Shown: in pieces, positions 1-6,723 of the stretch
Layout of the letters: the number at the start of each line of letters is the position of its first letter
How positions within the stretch are numbered: the first letter of the stretch is position 1
Source of the DNA: Geminocystis sp. M7585_C2015_104
GTDB taxonomy: Bacteria; Cyanobacteriota; Cyanobacteriia; Cyanobacteriales; Cyanobacteriaceae
Length of the DNA: 34,789 bases
Assembly: GCA_015295805.1 (NCBI GenBank)
Contig: DVEF01000005.1
Coordinates: 1-34,789, forward strand
Direction of reading: 5' to 3'
Notes under the pieces: generated by a model
What the model was told of the DNA's origin: nothing
Databases searched by the model: none
Seen by the model: only the letters and a program-made list of their open reading frames with translations
Made by a program: the position numbers and the translations under genes

Positions 1-27
1 GTAGGTTGTCCGGGCCTGTGTACTAGG

Positions 28-891
28 TCAATTCACACAGCCCTCGAAGAGGTTGAATAGCCGGCAGGCGTTGGTTGTGGTGATTTTAGCTATTTCTTCC
101 AGACTTTTTTGGCGGATTTGAGCCAGTTTCTCCGCCACCTTTAGTACGTAGGCCGGTTCATTGCGTTTTCCCCTGTAGGGGGTTGGTGCCAGGAAAGGAC
201 AGTCTGTCTCTATTAAGAGACGATCCTCTGGCACTATGGCGGCACTGGCCTGAACTGTTTTTGCATTTTTGAAGGTTACTACTCCGCTAAAACTGATGTA
301 TAGTCCCAGCTCCAGAAACCATTGGGTTTCCGTGGGGTTCCCTCCCCAACAGTGCATAACACCTGTTATCTTTCCCCCGTGCTGCTGGAATTGTTTTAGT
401 ACTTCTAGTGTTTCTCTAGCAGCTTCTCTACAGTGGATGATAACAGGCTTGTTCAAAATATGGGCTATTTCTAGGTGCTTCCAGAAGACCTCCTTTTGTA
501 GCTCTAAGTTGTTATCCTTGTATAGATCCAAACCCGTTTCCCCTATTGCCACTACCTTGGGATAGGATTGGGCCGCTTGTAGTATTTGATTGTAGGTCCT
601 TTCCCCCTCCCATTTTTCGGTGTAAAGGGGATGTAGTCCTACGGAACAGAACATCTCTGGGAAATTCTGGCATATAGAACTTATCTGCTCGAATTCCCCG
701 GGCGTCACACAGGAGTGCACCAGTTTAGTCACCCCTGCCGACTGCCAGCGACTTCTCACCTCCTGTATATCTTCTTGAAAAACATCAAAATTAACATGGA
801 CATGGGTGTCCACTAAGGACACTGCCGGTGAAGGCAATTGGTCGGCCCCCCCGGCTTCCTCCAATAAGTCCTTTGCCAAAGGCTTTGTCAT
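28..891 (-). CDS. tatD: TatD family metal-dependent hydrolase
   Basis: This is a 287-residue TatD/YcfH-type TIM-barrel hydrolase, a family that includes metal-dependent 3'-5' DNases and acts in the cytoplasm. Visible metal-site residues are H30 and H32 (VDTHVHVNF), E118 (AIGETGLD), H153 (VIIHCREA), H180 (VMHCWGG) and D230 (ETDCPF), so the site is complete. Typical members begin just before the DTHVH motif. This one carries about 25 extra N-terminal residues, and no later Met precedes the motif, so the long start is kept. It lies 66 bp downstream of rpsT on the same strand. In many cyanobacteria rpsT-tatD is followed by rpoB-rpoC1-rpoC2, which would lie just beyond the left edge (inference). 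The physiological substrate is not known from sequence. Confidence 0.93.
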   Translation of the reverse strand: MTKPLAKDLLEEAGGADQLPSPAVSLVDTHVHVNFDVFQEDIQEVRSRWQSAGVTKLVHSCVTPGEFEQISSICQNFPEMFCSVGLHPLYTEKWEGERTYNQILQAAQSYPKVVAIGETGLDLYKDNNLELQKEVFWKHLEIAHILNKPVIIHCREAARETLEVLKQFQQHGGKITGVMHCWGGNPTETQWFLELGLYISFSGVVTFKNAKTVQASAAIVPEDRLLIETDCPFLAPTPYRGKRNEPAYVLKVAEKLAQIRQKSLEEIAKITTTNACRLFNLFEGCVN

Positions 892-957
892 ATATATTTC
901 CCTACAAACAGCCCGTCCGCACTCTATCTTATCATCTACCCTAAAAGCCGCGGGAGA

Positions 958-1302
958 CTAGCCAGAGACGGCCGCTGTTTCGCCACCGGTTGTCTCTGAT
1001 GACCTTTCTTTTAGGCTTTGAAGCACCTTAGCCAAAGCCCTGGCCAATCTTGATTTTTTCCTGGCGCCGTTGTTTTTGTGGTATACTCCCCTTTTCACCG
1101 CCTTGTCTATTTTGCTGTAGGCAGCCGACATGCATTCCTGCACCTGTTGCATCATCTCCTCTGTGGGAGATGCCGCATAAGCCTCTACTGCCTTGAAGTA
1201 CTTCTTCATTAGGGCTTTTACCGCCAACTTGTAAGCCCTATTGCGCTTGCGGTTGCGCTCGTTTATTTTTATTCTTTTGAGAGCAGATTTTGTGTTAGCC
1301 AC
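958..1302 (-). CDS. rpsT: 30S ribosomal protein S20
   Basis: Small-subunit protein S20, which binds 16S rRNA in the body of the 30S subunit. The N-terminus ANTKSALKR, the very basic helix that follows, and a later segment with [15 protein letters not shown] are diagnostic. It has 114 residues, longer than the usual 85-100; the extra part is a C-terminal tail rich in Ser, Thr, Glu and Gly. The start codon is GTG, giving M-A-N-T-K, which fits the family N-terminus exactly. Non-ATG starts are also known for rpsT in enterobacteria. No strong Shine-Dalgarno sequence is visible. It probably has its own promoter (-10 at 1348-1353) and is followed by tatD. Confidence 0.97.
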   Translation of the reverse strand: MANTKSALKRIKINERNRKRNRAYKLAVKALMKKYFKAVEAYAASPTEEMMQQVQECMSAAYSKIDKAVKRGVYHKNNGARKKSRLARALAKVLQSLKERSSETTGGETAAVSG

Positions 1303-1347
1303 TACTTTTCTCTGTGTCTTCTACTACTACACTAGTGTTTCCGGCAG

Positions 1348-1353
1348 ATTATA
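1348..1353 (-). promoter_or_regulatory. candidate -10 box for rpsT
   Basis: Read on the minus strand this is a perfect TATAAT about 46 bp upstream of the GTG of rpsT. No convincing -35 hexamer lies 16-18 bp upstream of it. It sits in the 97-bp gap after the AI-2E gene, suggesting that rpsT is not only read through from that gene. Confidence 0.35.
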
Positions 1354-1399
1354 CTTGGATCATCTATTCTAACCCTCAGGGTTGTTTGTTGACAAGACC

Positions 1400-2419
1400 C
1401 TATTGCCATTGCTCAAAGACGTCCTTTATTAGTATTTCCTCTACTATAATCTGGATTAGGATTGTGAGAGGCACTACCAGAAATAGTCCCAATAATCCCA
1501 ACAGATTGGCAAATATAACCTCTGCTATGAGGATATTAGCCGGGTTAAGTGTTACTCTATTTTTTCTCAGTTTGGGGATTATAATCCTGTCGGTTATGAC
1601 GAAGATAAGGGTATAAGACAATAAAATCACCCAGGGTTTCCAGGGGGAGGATATAAAGGAGATTGCCAGGGGAGACAAAACACTAACTGTTGCCCCGATA
1701 TATGGAGTAAAGGACAGAATCCCAGCCATCAACGACTGTACTAACTCCAGGGGTATCCCCACTAGGTGCAGACATAAATAGGTTAAACTAGTCACGGATA
1801 TTATTCTTATGAATGTGTCCGTCAGCCATTCTTTTAATTCTGCCTCTATTCTGTCAATAATTTCTGCCACCCTTTTTCTGTAAAATGCTGGAAAAGTCTT
1901 TATTATCCCCTGTCTATAAGGGGTCGGCTCTCCCAAAAACATCAGGGTTAGTGCTATAAGTAGGACACCACTTAATAATGCCCCTAATACCCCCGAAATA
2001 AAACTAATTCCTCTGTTTAATAAGTCGTTAATTATCGGCTGAATCTGACCTATGAATGATTTTACATCTAATACCCTCTCTTTTGGTTGAGGAGAAAAAA
2101 AACTTCTTAGTCTCTCTATTTCCGACACTATTTTCTCTAAACCCCGAGGCAGCAATTCAAATAGCTGTTTTAGTTGTAAGGCCAAAGAGGGAACAATAAT
2201 ACAAAAAAACAAGACAATGGACACTAAAAAAATAGCGCTGGCCACCATCACACTGTAGTTTCTTTTTAGCCCCAACTTACAGAAACGTTCCACTATTAAG
2301 TTAAGGGAAATGGCGAGAACTATAGATGTAAAAACAAGAAGAAGAATCTGACGGATTTGCCAGATAACATAAACCGCAACTATAATAGCACTAAAGCCCA
2401 GCCATTGTAATAGGTCCAT
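1400..2419 (-). CDS. AI-2E family transporter (first copy)
   Basis: A 339-residue inner-membrane protein of the AI-2E family (PF01594 type), named after E. coli TqsA. Members have very different substrates, including Na+/H+ exchange, so the substrate cannot be assigned. Two or three hydrophobic segments lie in the first 80 residues. A more polar, amphipathic region follows at about 85-150 (QLKQLFELLPRGLEKIVSEI). Further membrane spans lie after about residue 155, including the family-typical SLMAGILSFTPYIGA and a C-terminal LLGLLGLFLVVPLTILI. A gene for a small membrane protein ends 13 bp upstream, so the two are likely co-transcribed. A second family member at 20923-22032 is clearly divergent, not a recent duplicate. 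Confidence 0.88.
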   Translation of the reverse strand: MDLLQWLGFSAIIVAVYVIWQIRQILLLVFTSIVLAISLNLIVERFCKLGLKRNYSVMVASAIFLVSIVLFFCIIVPSLALQLKQLFELLPRGLEKIVSEIERLRSFFSPQPKERVLDVKSFIGQIQPIINDLLNRGISFISGVLGALLSGVLLIALTLMFLGEPTPYRQGIIKTFPAFYRKRVAEIIDRIEAELKEWLTDTFIRIISVTSLTYLCLHLVGIPLELVQSLMAGILSFTPYIGATVSVLSPLAISFISSPWKPWVILLSYTLIFVITDRIIIPKLRKNRVTLNPANILIAEVIFANLLGLLGLFLVVPLTILIQIIVEEILIKDVFEQWQ

Positions 2420-2432
2420 TGGTTTTTGTTTT

Positions 2433-2654
2433 TTAGCTGTTGTCTTTCAGGCGGGTTTCATCAGTTTTCCTCAGTATCTTGAGTAGGAAAACAGACAGGA
2501 GGGTCAAAGGGGGAGTTGTTACTAAAAGAAAGGCCAAAAAACGCCTGTCCAAAGCCTCGACAAAGGGCTCTGATTGGTATTTTATTATGTAGGAGATTAG
2601 GGTGGAAAATATAAACACCTTAAGGACAAAAAGGAGTTGAGACTTGAAGTTCAT
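2433..2654 (-). CDS. small two-span membrane protein, function unknown
   Basis: A 73-residue hydrophobic protein that I do not recognise. Two likely membrane helices are visible: LLFVLKVFIFSTLISYII near the N-terminus and FLLVTTPPLTLLSVFLLKIL near the C-terminus. A short loop joins them and the tail is charged (RKTDETRLKDNS). I chose the ATG at 2654; the frame also has a TTG three codons earlier. No Shine-Dalgarno is obvious. It ends 13 bp before the AI-2E permease on the same strand, so it may be an accessory subunit of that permease or simply a co-transcribed neighbour. The reading frame is clean, and shadow frames are not usually this hydrophobic with this loop layout. Confidence 0.6.
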   Translation of the reverse strand: MNFKSQLLFVLKVFIFSTLISYIIKYQSEPFVEALDRRFLAFLLVTTPPLTLLSVFLLKILRKTDETRLKDNS

Positions 2655-2710
2655 TTTTAACAAGAGGTTTTTGGGGGGAGAGGGGAATTTCGGGGGACAT
2701 TGAGGAGAAA

Positions 2711-3265
2711 CTATTGCAATTTTTTCTTGATAAACGATACTAGCTGGTTGACTTGTTTTTTCAATTGCTCCACTTCTGACTCTAGTTGTTTGACTCTGGC
2801 CTGGAGGTGGGAGAATTCAGAAGCGTCTATGGTGGCGGTGGCGGCTGGTGGGGCTGCTGTGGTGGCGGCTTGTTGGAGACTGGCCAGTTTTTTGGCCTTC
2901 TCCATGGACTCCTTGATAGCCTGTATTAACTGTTTGGCATCGAAGGGCTTCTCTAGAAAGGAAAAATACTCAAAAGGCTCGGGGATCTTTTCGGTAACCT
3001 CGTCTTTTCTGCCGGACATTATCAGAAGCGGAATTGTCCTGAGACGAGGATCCTTTTGTATTTCCTGAAACACCTCGTAGCCATTTTTCTTGGGAAGGAA
3101 AAAATCTAACATGATGAGGTTGGGGTTACAGGTGTGGATCAATTCTAGCCCCTGTACCCCGTCTTTGGCTTCCACCACCTCGAATTTTCCAGGGGGCAAC
3201 ATATCTCTGACAGTACGTCTAATGACCATACTGTCATCAATTACTAAAACTCGGTGAGTAGACAC
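2711..3265 (-). CDS. orphan response regulator, receiver domain plus C-terminal coiled coil
   Basis: A 184-residue protein with one CheY-like receiver domain (about residues 4-122). The acidic pocket D10-D11, the phospho-acceptor D54 (LIMLDFFLP), the switch residue S84 (IMSGR) and K106 (LEKPF) are all present, so it should be phosphorylatable. An Ala/Thr/Pro-rich linker follows, then a heptad-like stretch (LQARVKQLESEVEQLKKQVNQL) that should form a coiled coil. There is no DNA-binding or enzymatic output domain, so output is probably by protein-protein contact. The start is GTG, with GGAG about nine bases upstream. No histidine kinase is adjacent. It is divergent from lipA across 114 bp. I do not know its partner. 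Confidence 0.88.
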   Translation of the reverse strand: MSTHRVLVIDDSMVIRRTVRDMLPPGKFEVVEAKDGVQGLELIHTCNPNLIMLDFFLPKKNGYEVFQEIQKDPRLRTIPLLIMSGRKDEVTEKIPEPFEYFSFLEKPFDAKQLIQAIKESMEKAKKLASLQQAATTAAPPAATATIDASEFSHLQARVKQLESEVEQLKKQVNQLVSFIKKKLQ

Positions 3266-3284
3266 AACTATACTCCTCTTTTAA

Positions 3285-3313
3285 TTGAACACCCTAATCC
3301 TATTAAGTATATT
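3285..3313 (+). promoter_or_regulatory. sigma70-type promoter for lipA
   Basis: TTGAAC at 3285-3290 and TATATT at 3308-3313 are separated by exactly 17 bp. This predicts a transcription start near 3320 and a leader of about 60 bases before the lipA ATG at 3380. It lies in the divergent gap with the response regulator gene. Confidence 0.6.
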
Positions 3314-3379
3314 AGACTATGAGAGCTCCATATGGTTATGGCTTCTCATCGCCAGTAGTAGTCCAGGAAACTTCGGCTA

Positions 3380-4291
3380 ATGACAGATACTATTCGAGAA
3401 ACAAGTACTAAAAGGGAATTAGTGAATCTACCATCTTGGTTACGCCCCACTATAGGCAGAGCTTCCCAGATTTCTAGGGTACAGAGAATTATAAAACAAA
3501 GGGGGATCCACACTATATGTGAGGAGGGGCGTTGTCCTAATCGAGCAGAGTGTTACAGTCAGGGGGTGGCCACTTTCCTGTTAATGGGGGATATTTGTAC
3601 CCGCAATTGTGGTTTTTGTCAGGTGGCCAAGGGAAAGCCCCCCCGTATTTTGGATGAAAATGAGCCAGCTAAGATAGCAGAGGCGGTTAGTTTACTGGGA
3701 TTAAAGTATGTTGTGCTCACATCGGTGGCTAGGGATGATTTACCTGACGGTGGCGCCTTTTGGTTTGTAAAGGTAATGGAGGCCATTAGGGAGAAAAATC
3801 CTGACACCCTTATTGAGGTGTTGACTCCTGACTTTGCTAGGGGTAAGAATTGGCAACAACAACAGAGGGAAAGCATTGCTAAGATTGTTCGTGCTCACCC
3901 CGCCTGTTATAATCATAACCTAGAAACTGTAGCCCGTTTGCAAGACATAGTAAGACGGGGAGCTAGATACGAGCGCTCTCTGAGGGCATTGGCAATAGTA
4001 AAAGAGTTGAATCCGGCCATACCCACCAAGTCAGGGTTGATGTTGGGGTTGGGAGAGACTTTTGAAGAGATTATCGCCACCATGGAAGACTTACGAAGGG
4101 TGGACTGTAATCGTCTTACCCTGGGACAGTATTTACGTCCTTCCCTTGCCCATCTTCCCGTGCAAAAATACTGGACTGTTGCCGAATTTGACCAGTTGAG
4201 AGACATTGCTTATTCCCTAGGTTTTGAACACGTTAGTAGTGGACCCCTAGTACGCAGTTCCTATCACGCCTCTCTGTCGGTGGAAAGATAA
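3380..4291 (+). CDS. lipA: lipoyl synthase
   Basis: A radical-SAM enzyme that inserts two sulfur atoms into protein-bound octanoyl groups, making the lipoyl cofactor of 2-oxoacid dehydrogenases and the glycine cleavage system. It has 303 residues, normal for the family. The auxiliary [4Fe-4S] cluster ligands C47, C52 and C58 are in [12 protein letters not shown]. The radical-SAM cluster ligands C73, C77 and C80 are in CTRNCGFC. The C-terminal RSSYHA contains the conserved Ser that ligates the auxiliary cluster. The sequence is intact. It has its own promoter upstream and is followed 78 bp later by an unrelated metal transporter. Cyanobacteria often carry two lipA copies; only one is seen here. 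Confidence 0.97.
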   Translation: MTDTIRETSTKRELVNLPSWLRPTIGRASQISRVQRIIKQRGIHTICEEGRCPNRAECYSQGVATFLLMGDICTRNCGFCQVAKGKPPRILDENEPAKIAEAVSLLGLKYVVLTSVARDDLPDGGAFWFVKVMEAIREKNPDTLIEVLTPDFARGKNWQQQQRESIAKIVRAHPACYNHNLETVARLQDIVRRGARYERSLRALAIVKELNPAIPTKSGLMLGLGETFEEIIATMEDLRRVDCNRLTLGQYLRPSLAHLPVQKYWTVAEFDQLRDIAYSLGFEHVSSGPLVRSSYHASLSVER

Positions 4292-4315
4292 ATTTTTCAT
4301 AATCCTTTCATTTTC

Positions 4316-4324
4316 TGCTACAAT
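4316..4324 (+). promoter_or_regulatory. extended -10 promoter for the metal ABC transporter
   Basis: TGC directly followed by TACAAT (4319-4324) forms an extended -10 element, about 45 bp ahead of the ATPase ATG. Seventeen bases upstream lies only a weak -35 match (TTCATA, 4296-4301). No clear metal-regulator operator could be recognised. Confidence 0.45.
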
Positions 4325-4369
4325 GGGCAGATACAATAGGCAAAGAACTACCCCAGGGAATGGGAAGGG

Positions 4370-5125
4370 ATGAAGCAAGAAGAAAATGTGATTCGAGTGG
4401 AGAATCTAACAGTTAGTTACCGTGACAGTTATGCCTTGAAGCATGTGTGTTTGACCATCTTGCCGGGAAGGCTGACAGGCATAGTAGGGCCAAATGGTGC
4501 CGGCAAAAGCACATTGCTGAAGGCTATGTTGGGGCTAATCCCTTCCAATTTTGGGGCCACGGTGTGGCGGGGTAGACTTTTATCTAAGTGCCGCGAGCAT
4601 GTTGCCTATGTACCACAAAAAAGTCAAGTAGACTGGACATATCCCGCCACAGTGTGGGATGTGGTGATGATGGGGCGAGTCAGGAAGACAGGCTGGTTAC
4701 GCCCCTTTTCTCATACTAGCAAGCAGAAAGCCAGGATTGCTCTAGGACGAGTTGGCATGTTGGACTACAGCCATCGTCCTATTGGCCAATTGTCAGGAGG
4801 ACAACAACAAAGAGTATTTTTGGCACGAGCCCTGGTCCAAGAGGCCGAGCTATTGTTTTTTGATGAGCCTTTTACCGGTGTAGATTCCAAGACGGAAGAG
4901 ATAATTTTTAGTATCCTTAGGGACTTGGCCAATCAGGGCAAATTTGTATTAGTGGTTAATCACGATTTGGGGGAAAGTATTAATAATTTTGACGATCTTA
5001 TTTTGCTCAATAAAGCCGTTATTGCCCAGGGAAAAAGACAGGTGGTTTTAAATGAAGAAAATCTAATAAATACTTATGGAGGTAGAGTGAATTTTTCCCC
5101 CCAGAATGATTCCATTGTAGCCTAG
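4370..5125 (+). CDS. metal (Mn/Zn-type) ABC transporter ATP-binding protein
   Basis: A 251-residue ABC ATPase of the family that energises manganese, iron or zinc uptake. Walker A is at residues 40-48 (GPNGAGKST), a Q-loop in VPQKSQVDW, the signature LSGGQ at 141-145, Walker B in LLFFDEPF, and the switch histidine in VVNHDL. The combination of YVPQKSQVDWTYP with VVMMGR is typical of the MntA/MntB/SitB group, so manganese is the best guess; zinc (ZnuC) cannot be excluded. It is followed 11 bp later by its membrane partner. The periplasmic metal-binding protein (MntC/ZnuA type), usually in the same operon, is not in the window. Confidence 0.9.
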   Translation: MKQEENVIRVENLTVSYRDSYALKHVCLTILPGRLTGIVGPNGAGKSTLLKAMLGLIPSNFGATVWRGRLLSKCREHVAYVPQKSQVDWTYPATVWDVVMMGRVRKTGWLRPFSHTSKQKARIALGRVGMLDYSHRPIGQLSGGQQQRVFLARALVQEAELLFFDEPFTGVDSKTEEIIFSILRDLANQGKFVLVVNHDLGESINNFDDLILLNKAVIAQGKRQVVLNEENLINTYGGRVNFSPQNDSIVA

Positions 5126-5136
5126 GTGAGGAGATT

Positions 5137-6000
5137 ATGATTTGGAATTTGCTCTTAGAGCCCCTACAATATGGTTTCATGCAACGAGCCCTGGTGGTAG
5201 CAGTGGTGGTGGGGATAATATGTGCCATTGTAGGCAGTTATTTAATGGTGCAAAGATTGGCCCTGTTGGGGGATGCCATTAGTCATTCTTTGTTGCCTGG
5301 AGTCGCCCTCGCCTATATTTTCAATTCCAGCATCTTTCTTGGGGCTTTGATTGCAGGCTTGTTGAGTACAGTGTTAATAAATGGGATTAAAAACTCCTCG
5401 AAAATCAAGGAAGATGCGGCGATGGGTCTAGTTTTTTCTAGTTTCTTTGCTCTTGGTATCATCCTAATAACTTTGGTGCAAAAGGAGAATAAAATTGACC
5501 TGAATCACTTCCTTTTTGGCAACATTTTGGGGGTAAGTGCTGAGGATTTAAAAAATACAATATTAGTGGGGGTAATTGTAGTTTTGACAGTTGTTTTGTT
5601 GTACAAGGAATTATTATTTTATACCTTTGATAGACTAGGAGCAGAGGCTGTAGGGTTACCAGTAATTTGGTTAGATACTGGCTTGATGGTTTTAGTCGGT
5701 TTGACTATTGTTGCTAGTCTAAAAGCCGTGGGTGTAATTCTGGTTTTGTCCCTATTAATAACTCCCCCCGCTACTGCATATTTGTTAGTAAATCGTCTTC
5801 ATCAAGTGATGTACATAGGAATGATAGTAGGAATCATTTCTAGTATCACTGGCATGTATCTCAGCTACTATTTCAATCTACCATCAGGGCCTTCTATTGT
5901 CTTAGTCGCAGCCGGATTTTTTACCCTCAGTTTTCTCTTCAGCCCCAGCCAAGGTTTAGTATCTGGATATTTAAAACTAAAATTGAAGAGAAATTTTTAG
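5137..6000 (+). CDS. metal (Mn/Zn-type) ABC transporter permease
   Basis: A 287-residue ABC-3 family permease, the membrane partner of the preceding ATPase. About eight hydrophobic spans can be seen. Family landmarks are LALLGDAISHSLLPGVALAY near the N-terminus, the coupling region around FGNILGVSAEDL, and LKAVGVILVLSLLITPPATA. The start ATG follows a GGTGAGGAG-like Shine-Dalgarno about four bases upstream. The gene is complete and followed by a weak terminator. The operon therefore encodes ATPase plus permease only. The metal is probably Mn2+, by analogy with the ATPase. Confidence 0.9.
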   Translation: MIWNLLLEPLQYGFMQRALVVAVVVGIICAIVGSYLMVQRLALLGDAISHSLLPGVALAYIFNSSIFLGALIAGLLSTVLINGIKNSSKIKEDAAMGLVFSSFFALGIILITLVQKENKIDLNHFLFGNILGVSAEDLKNTILVGVIVVLTVVLLYKELLFYTFDRLGAEAVGLPVIWLDTGLMVLVGLTIVASLKAVGVILVLSLLITPPATAYLLVNRLHQVMYIGMIVGIISSITGMYLSYYFNLPSGPSIVLVAAGFFTLSFLFSPSQGLVSGYLKLKLKRNF

Positions 6001-6023
6001 CTTTTAGCAGGGGGTAAATGTCT

Positions 6024-6042
6024 AGAGCGAAATGCTTTTTTT
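6024..6042 (+). terminator. weak intrinsic terminator after the metal transporter
   Basis: AGAGC pairs with GCTTT (one G-T pair) around a GAAAT loop, followed by a run of T. It lies 24 bases after the permease stop. The stem is short, so efficiency is doubtful. Confidence 0.45.
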
Positions 6043-6191
6043 GTCATTTTAACCCAGTTTTGCTCCTTTAGCCCCTTGTGGGAAGTAAAGCCAAAGTGCC
6101 CGGGGGAAGTTATCTCCGTTTTTTCCGTTTAGTAGAAGTGTTGGGAAGACAAATGGAAGAGATTGAAAGGGAAAATAATAAAAACAGCCAC

Positions 6192-6227
6192 GGAGGAAGA
6201 GGAAAAAGAGGAAGAGGGAAGAGAAGA
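6192..6227 (+). repeat. uninterrupted 36-nt purine run
   Basis: The plus strand is only A and G from 6192 to 6227, within a wider purine-rich segment from about 6130. It begins 14 bases beyond the stop of the minus-strand protease-like gene, so that gene's transcript would end in a C/U-rich tract. The rest of the 241-bp convergent gap (6001-6241) holds only the terminator above; no gene is supported. Confidence 0.6.
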
Positions 6228-6241
6228 CAATACATAGAATA

Positions 6242-6679
6242 CTAGGGATGACGACCGTATATAAAAGAGTGACCGGCATCCACCAAAAACTTACGACGGA
6301 TTGCCTCTCTCCCCAACAACATCCGAAAACCCATCACGTCTCTATTAGTGAGGGTTAATTCGATTTGCCATTGATATTCCCCCAGTCTGATAGAAGTAAG
6401 AATAACAGGACGAATGGTGGCATGCCCCCCCGAATTAGTAACCTTTCTGTAACCTAAAAGGGGGGCAGTACAACTTATAGTAACGTGGGTTTGCCTTTGA
6501 AGGGGATGCACCTTGAATTCTACCATCTGTTGCTCCCCTTCCTGATAGGTGTGAATGTGATAGGCATGTAGTGCGGACGTCCTCGCGCCTGTGTCAATCT
6601 TGGCCTTGATTTTTTCAATACCCAGTTGGGGTAAACAGACATATTCTCGCCATCCAATCAGGGGAAGGGAGTGTTTCAT
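6242..6679 (-). CDS. retropepsin-like 'ATP-dependent zinc protease' family protein
   Basis: A 145-residue protein of the Zn_protease/RimK-associated family (PF05618 type), which has a retropepsin-like fold. The key motif KIDTGARTSALHA carries the putative catalytic Asp of the D-T-G-A triad. A second conserved block is GFRMLLGREAIRRKFLVDAGHSF. I chose the ATG at 6679 (MKHSLPLIGWREYV). The longer frame would overlap nrdA by 22 bp and adds a non-family N-terminus. It then starts 44 bp after the nrdA stop on the same strand, so it may be co-transcribed. The family is often encoded beside rimK; no rimK is in this window. Protease activity is a family label that I cannot confirm. Confidence 0.85.
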   Translation of the reverse strand: MKHSLPLIGWREYVCLPQLGIEKIKAKIDTGARTSALHAYHIHTYQEGEQQMVEFKVHPLQRQTHVTISCTAPLLGYRKVTNSGGHATIRPVILTSIRLGEYQWQIELTLTNRDVMGFRMLLGREAIRRKFLVDAGHSFIYGRHP

Positions 6680-6723
6680 GAGGTTACAAACGGGGAGGCA
6701 ATGTCCGTTGAATATTTTAAAGC

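Noticed and set aside
6049-6279. 76-codon minus-strand frame in the mntB-protease gap
   Set aside because: It is the translation of a purine-rich tract (Phe/Leu-rich low complexity) and overlaps the supported protease-like gene in another frame.
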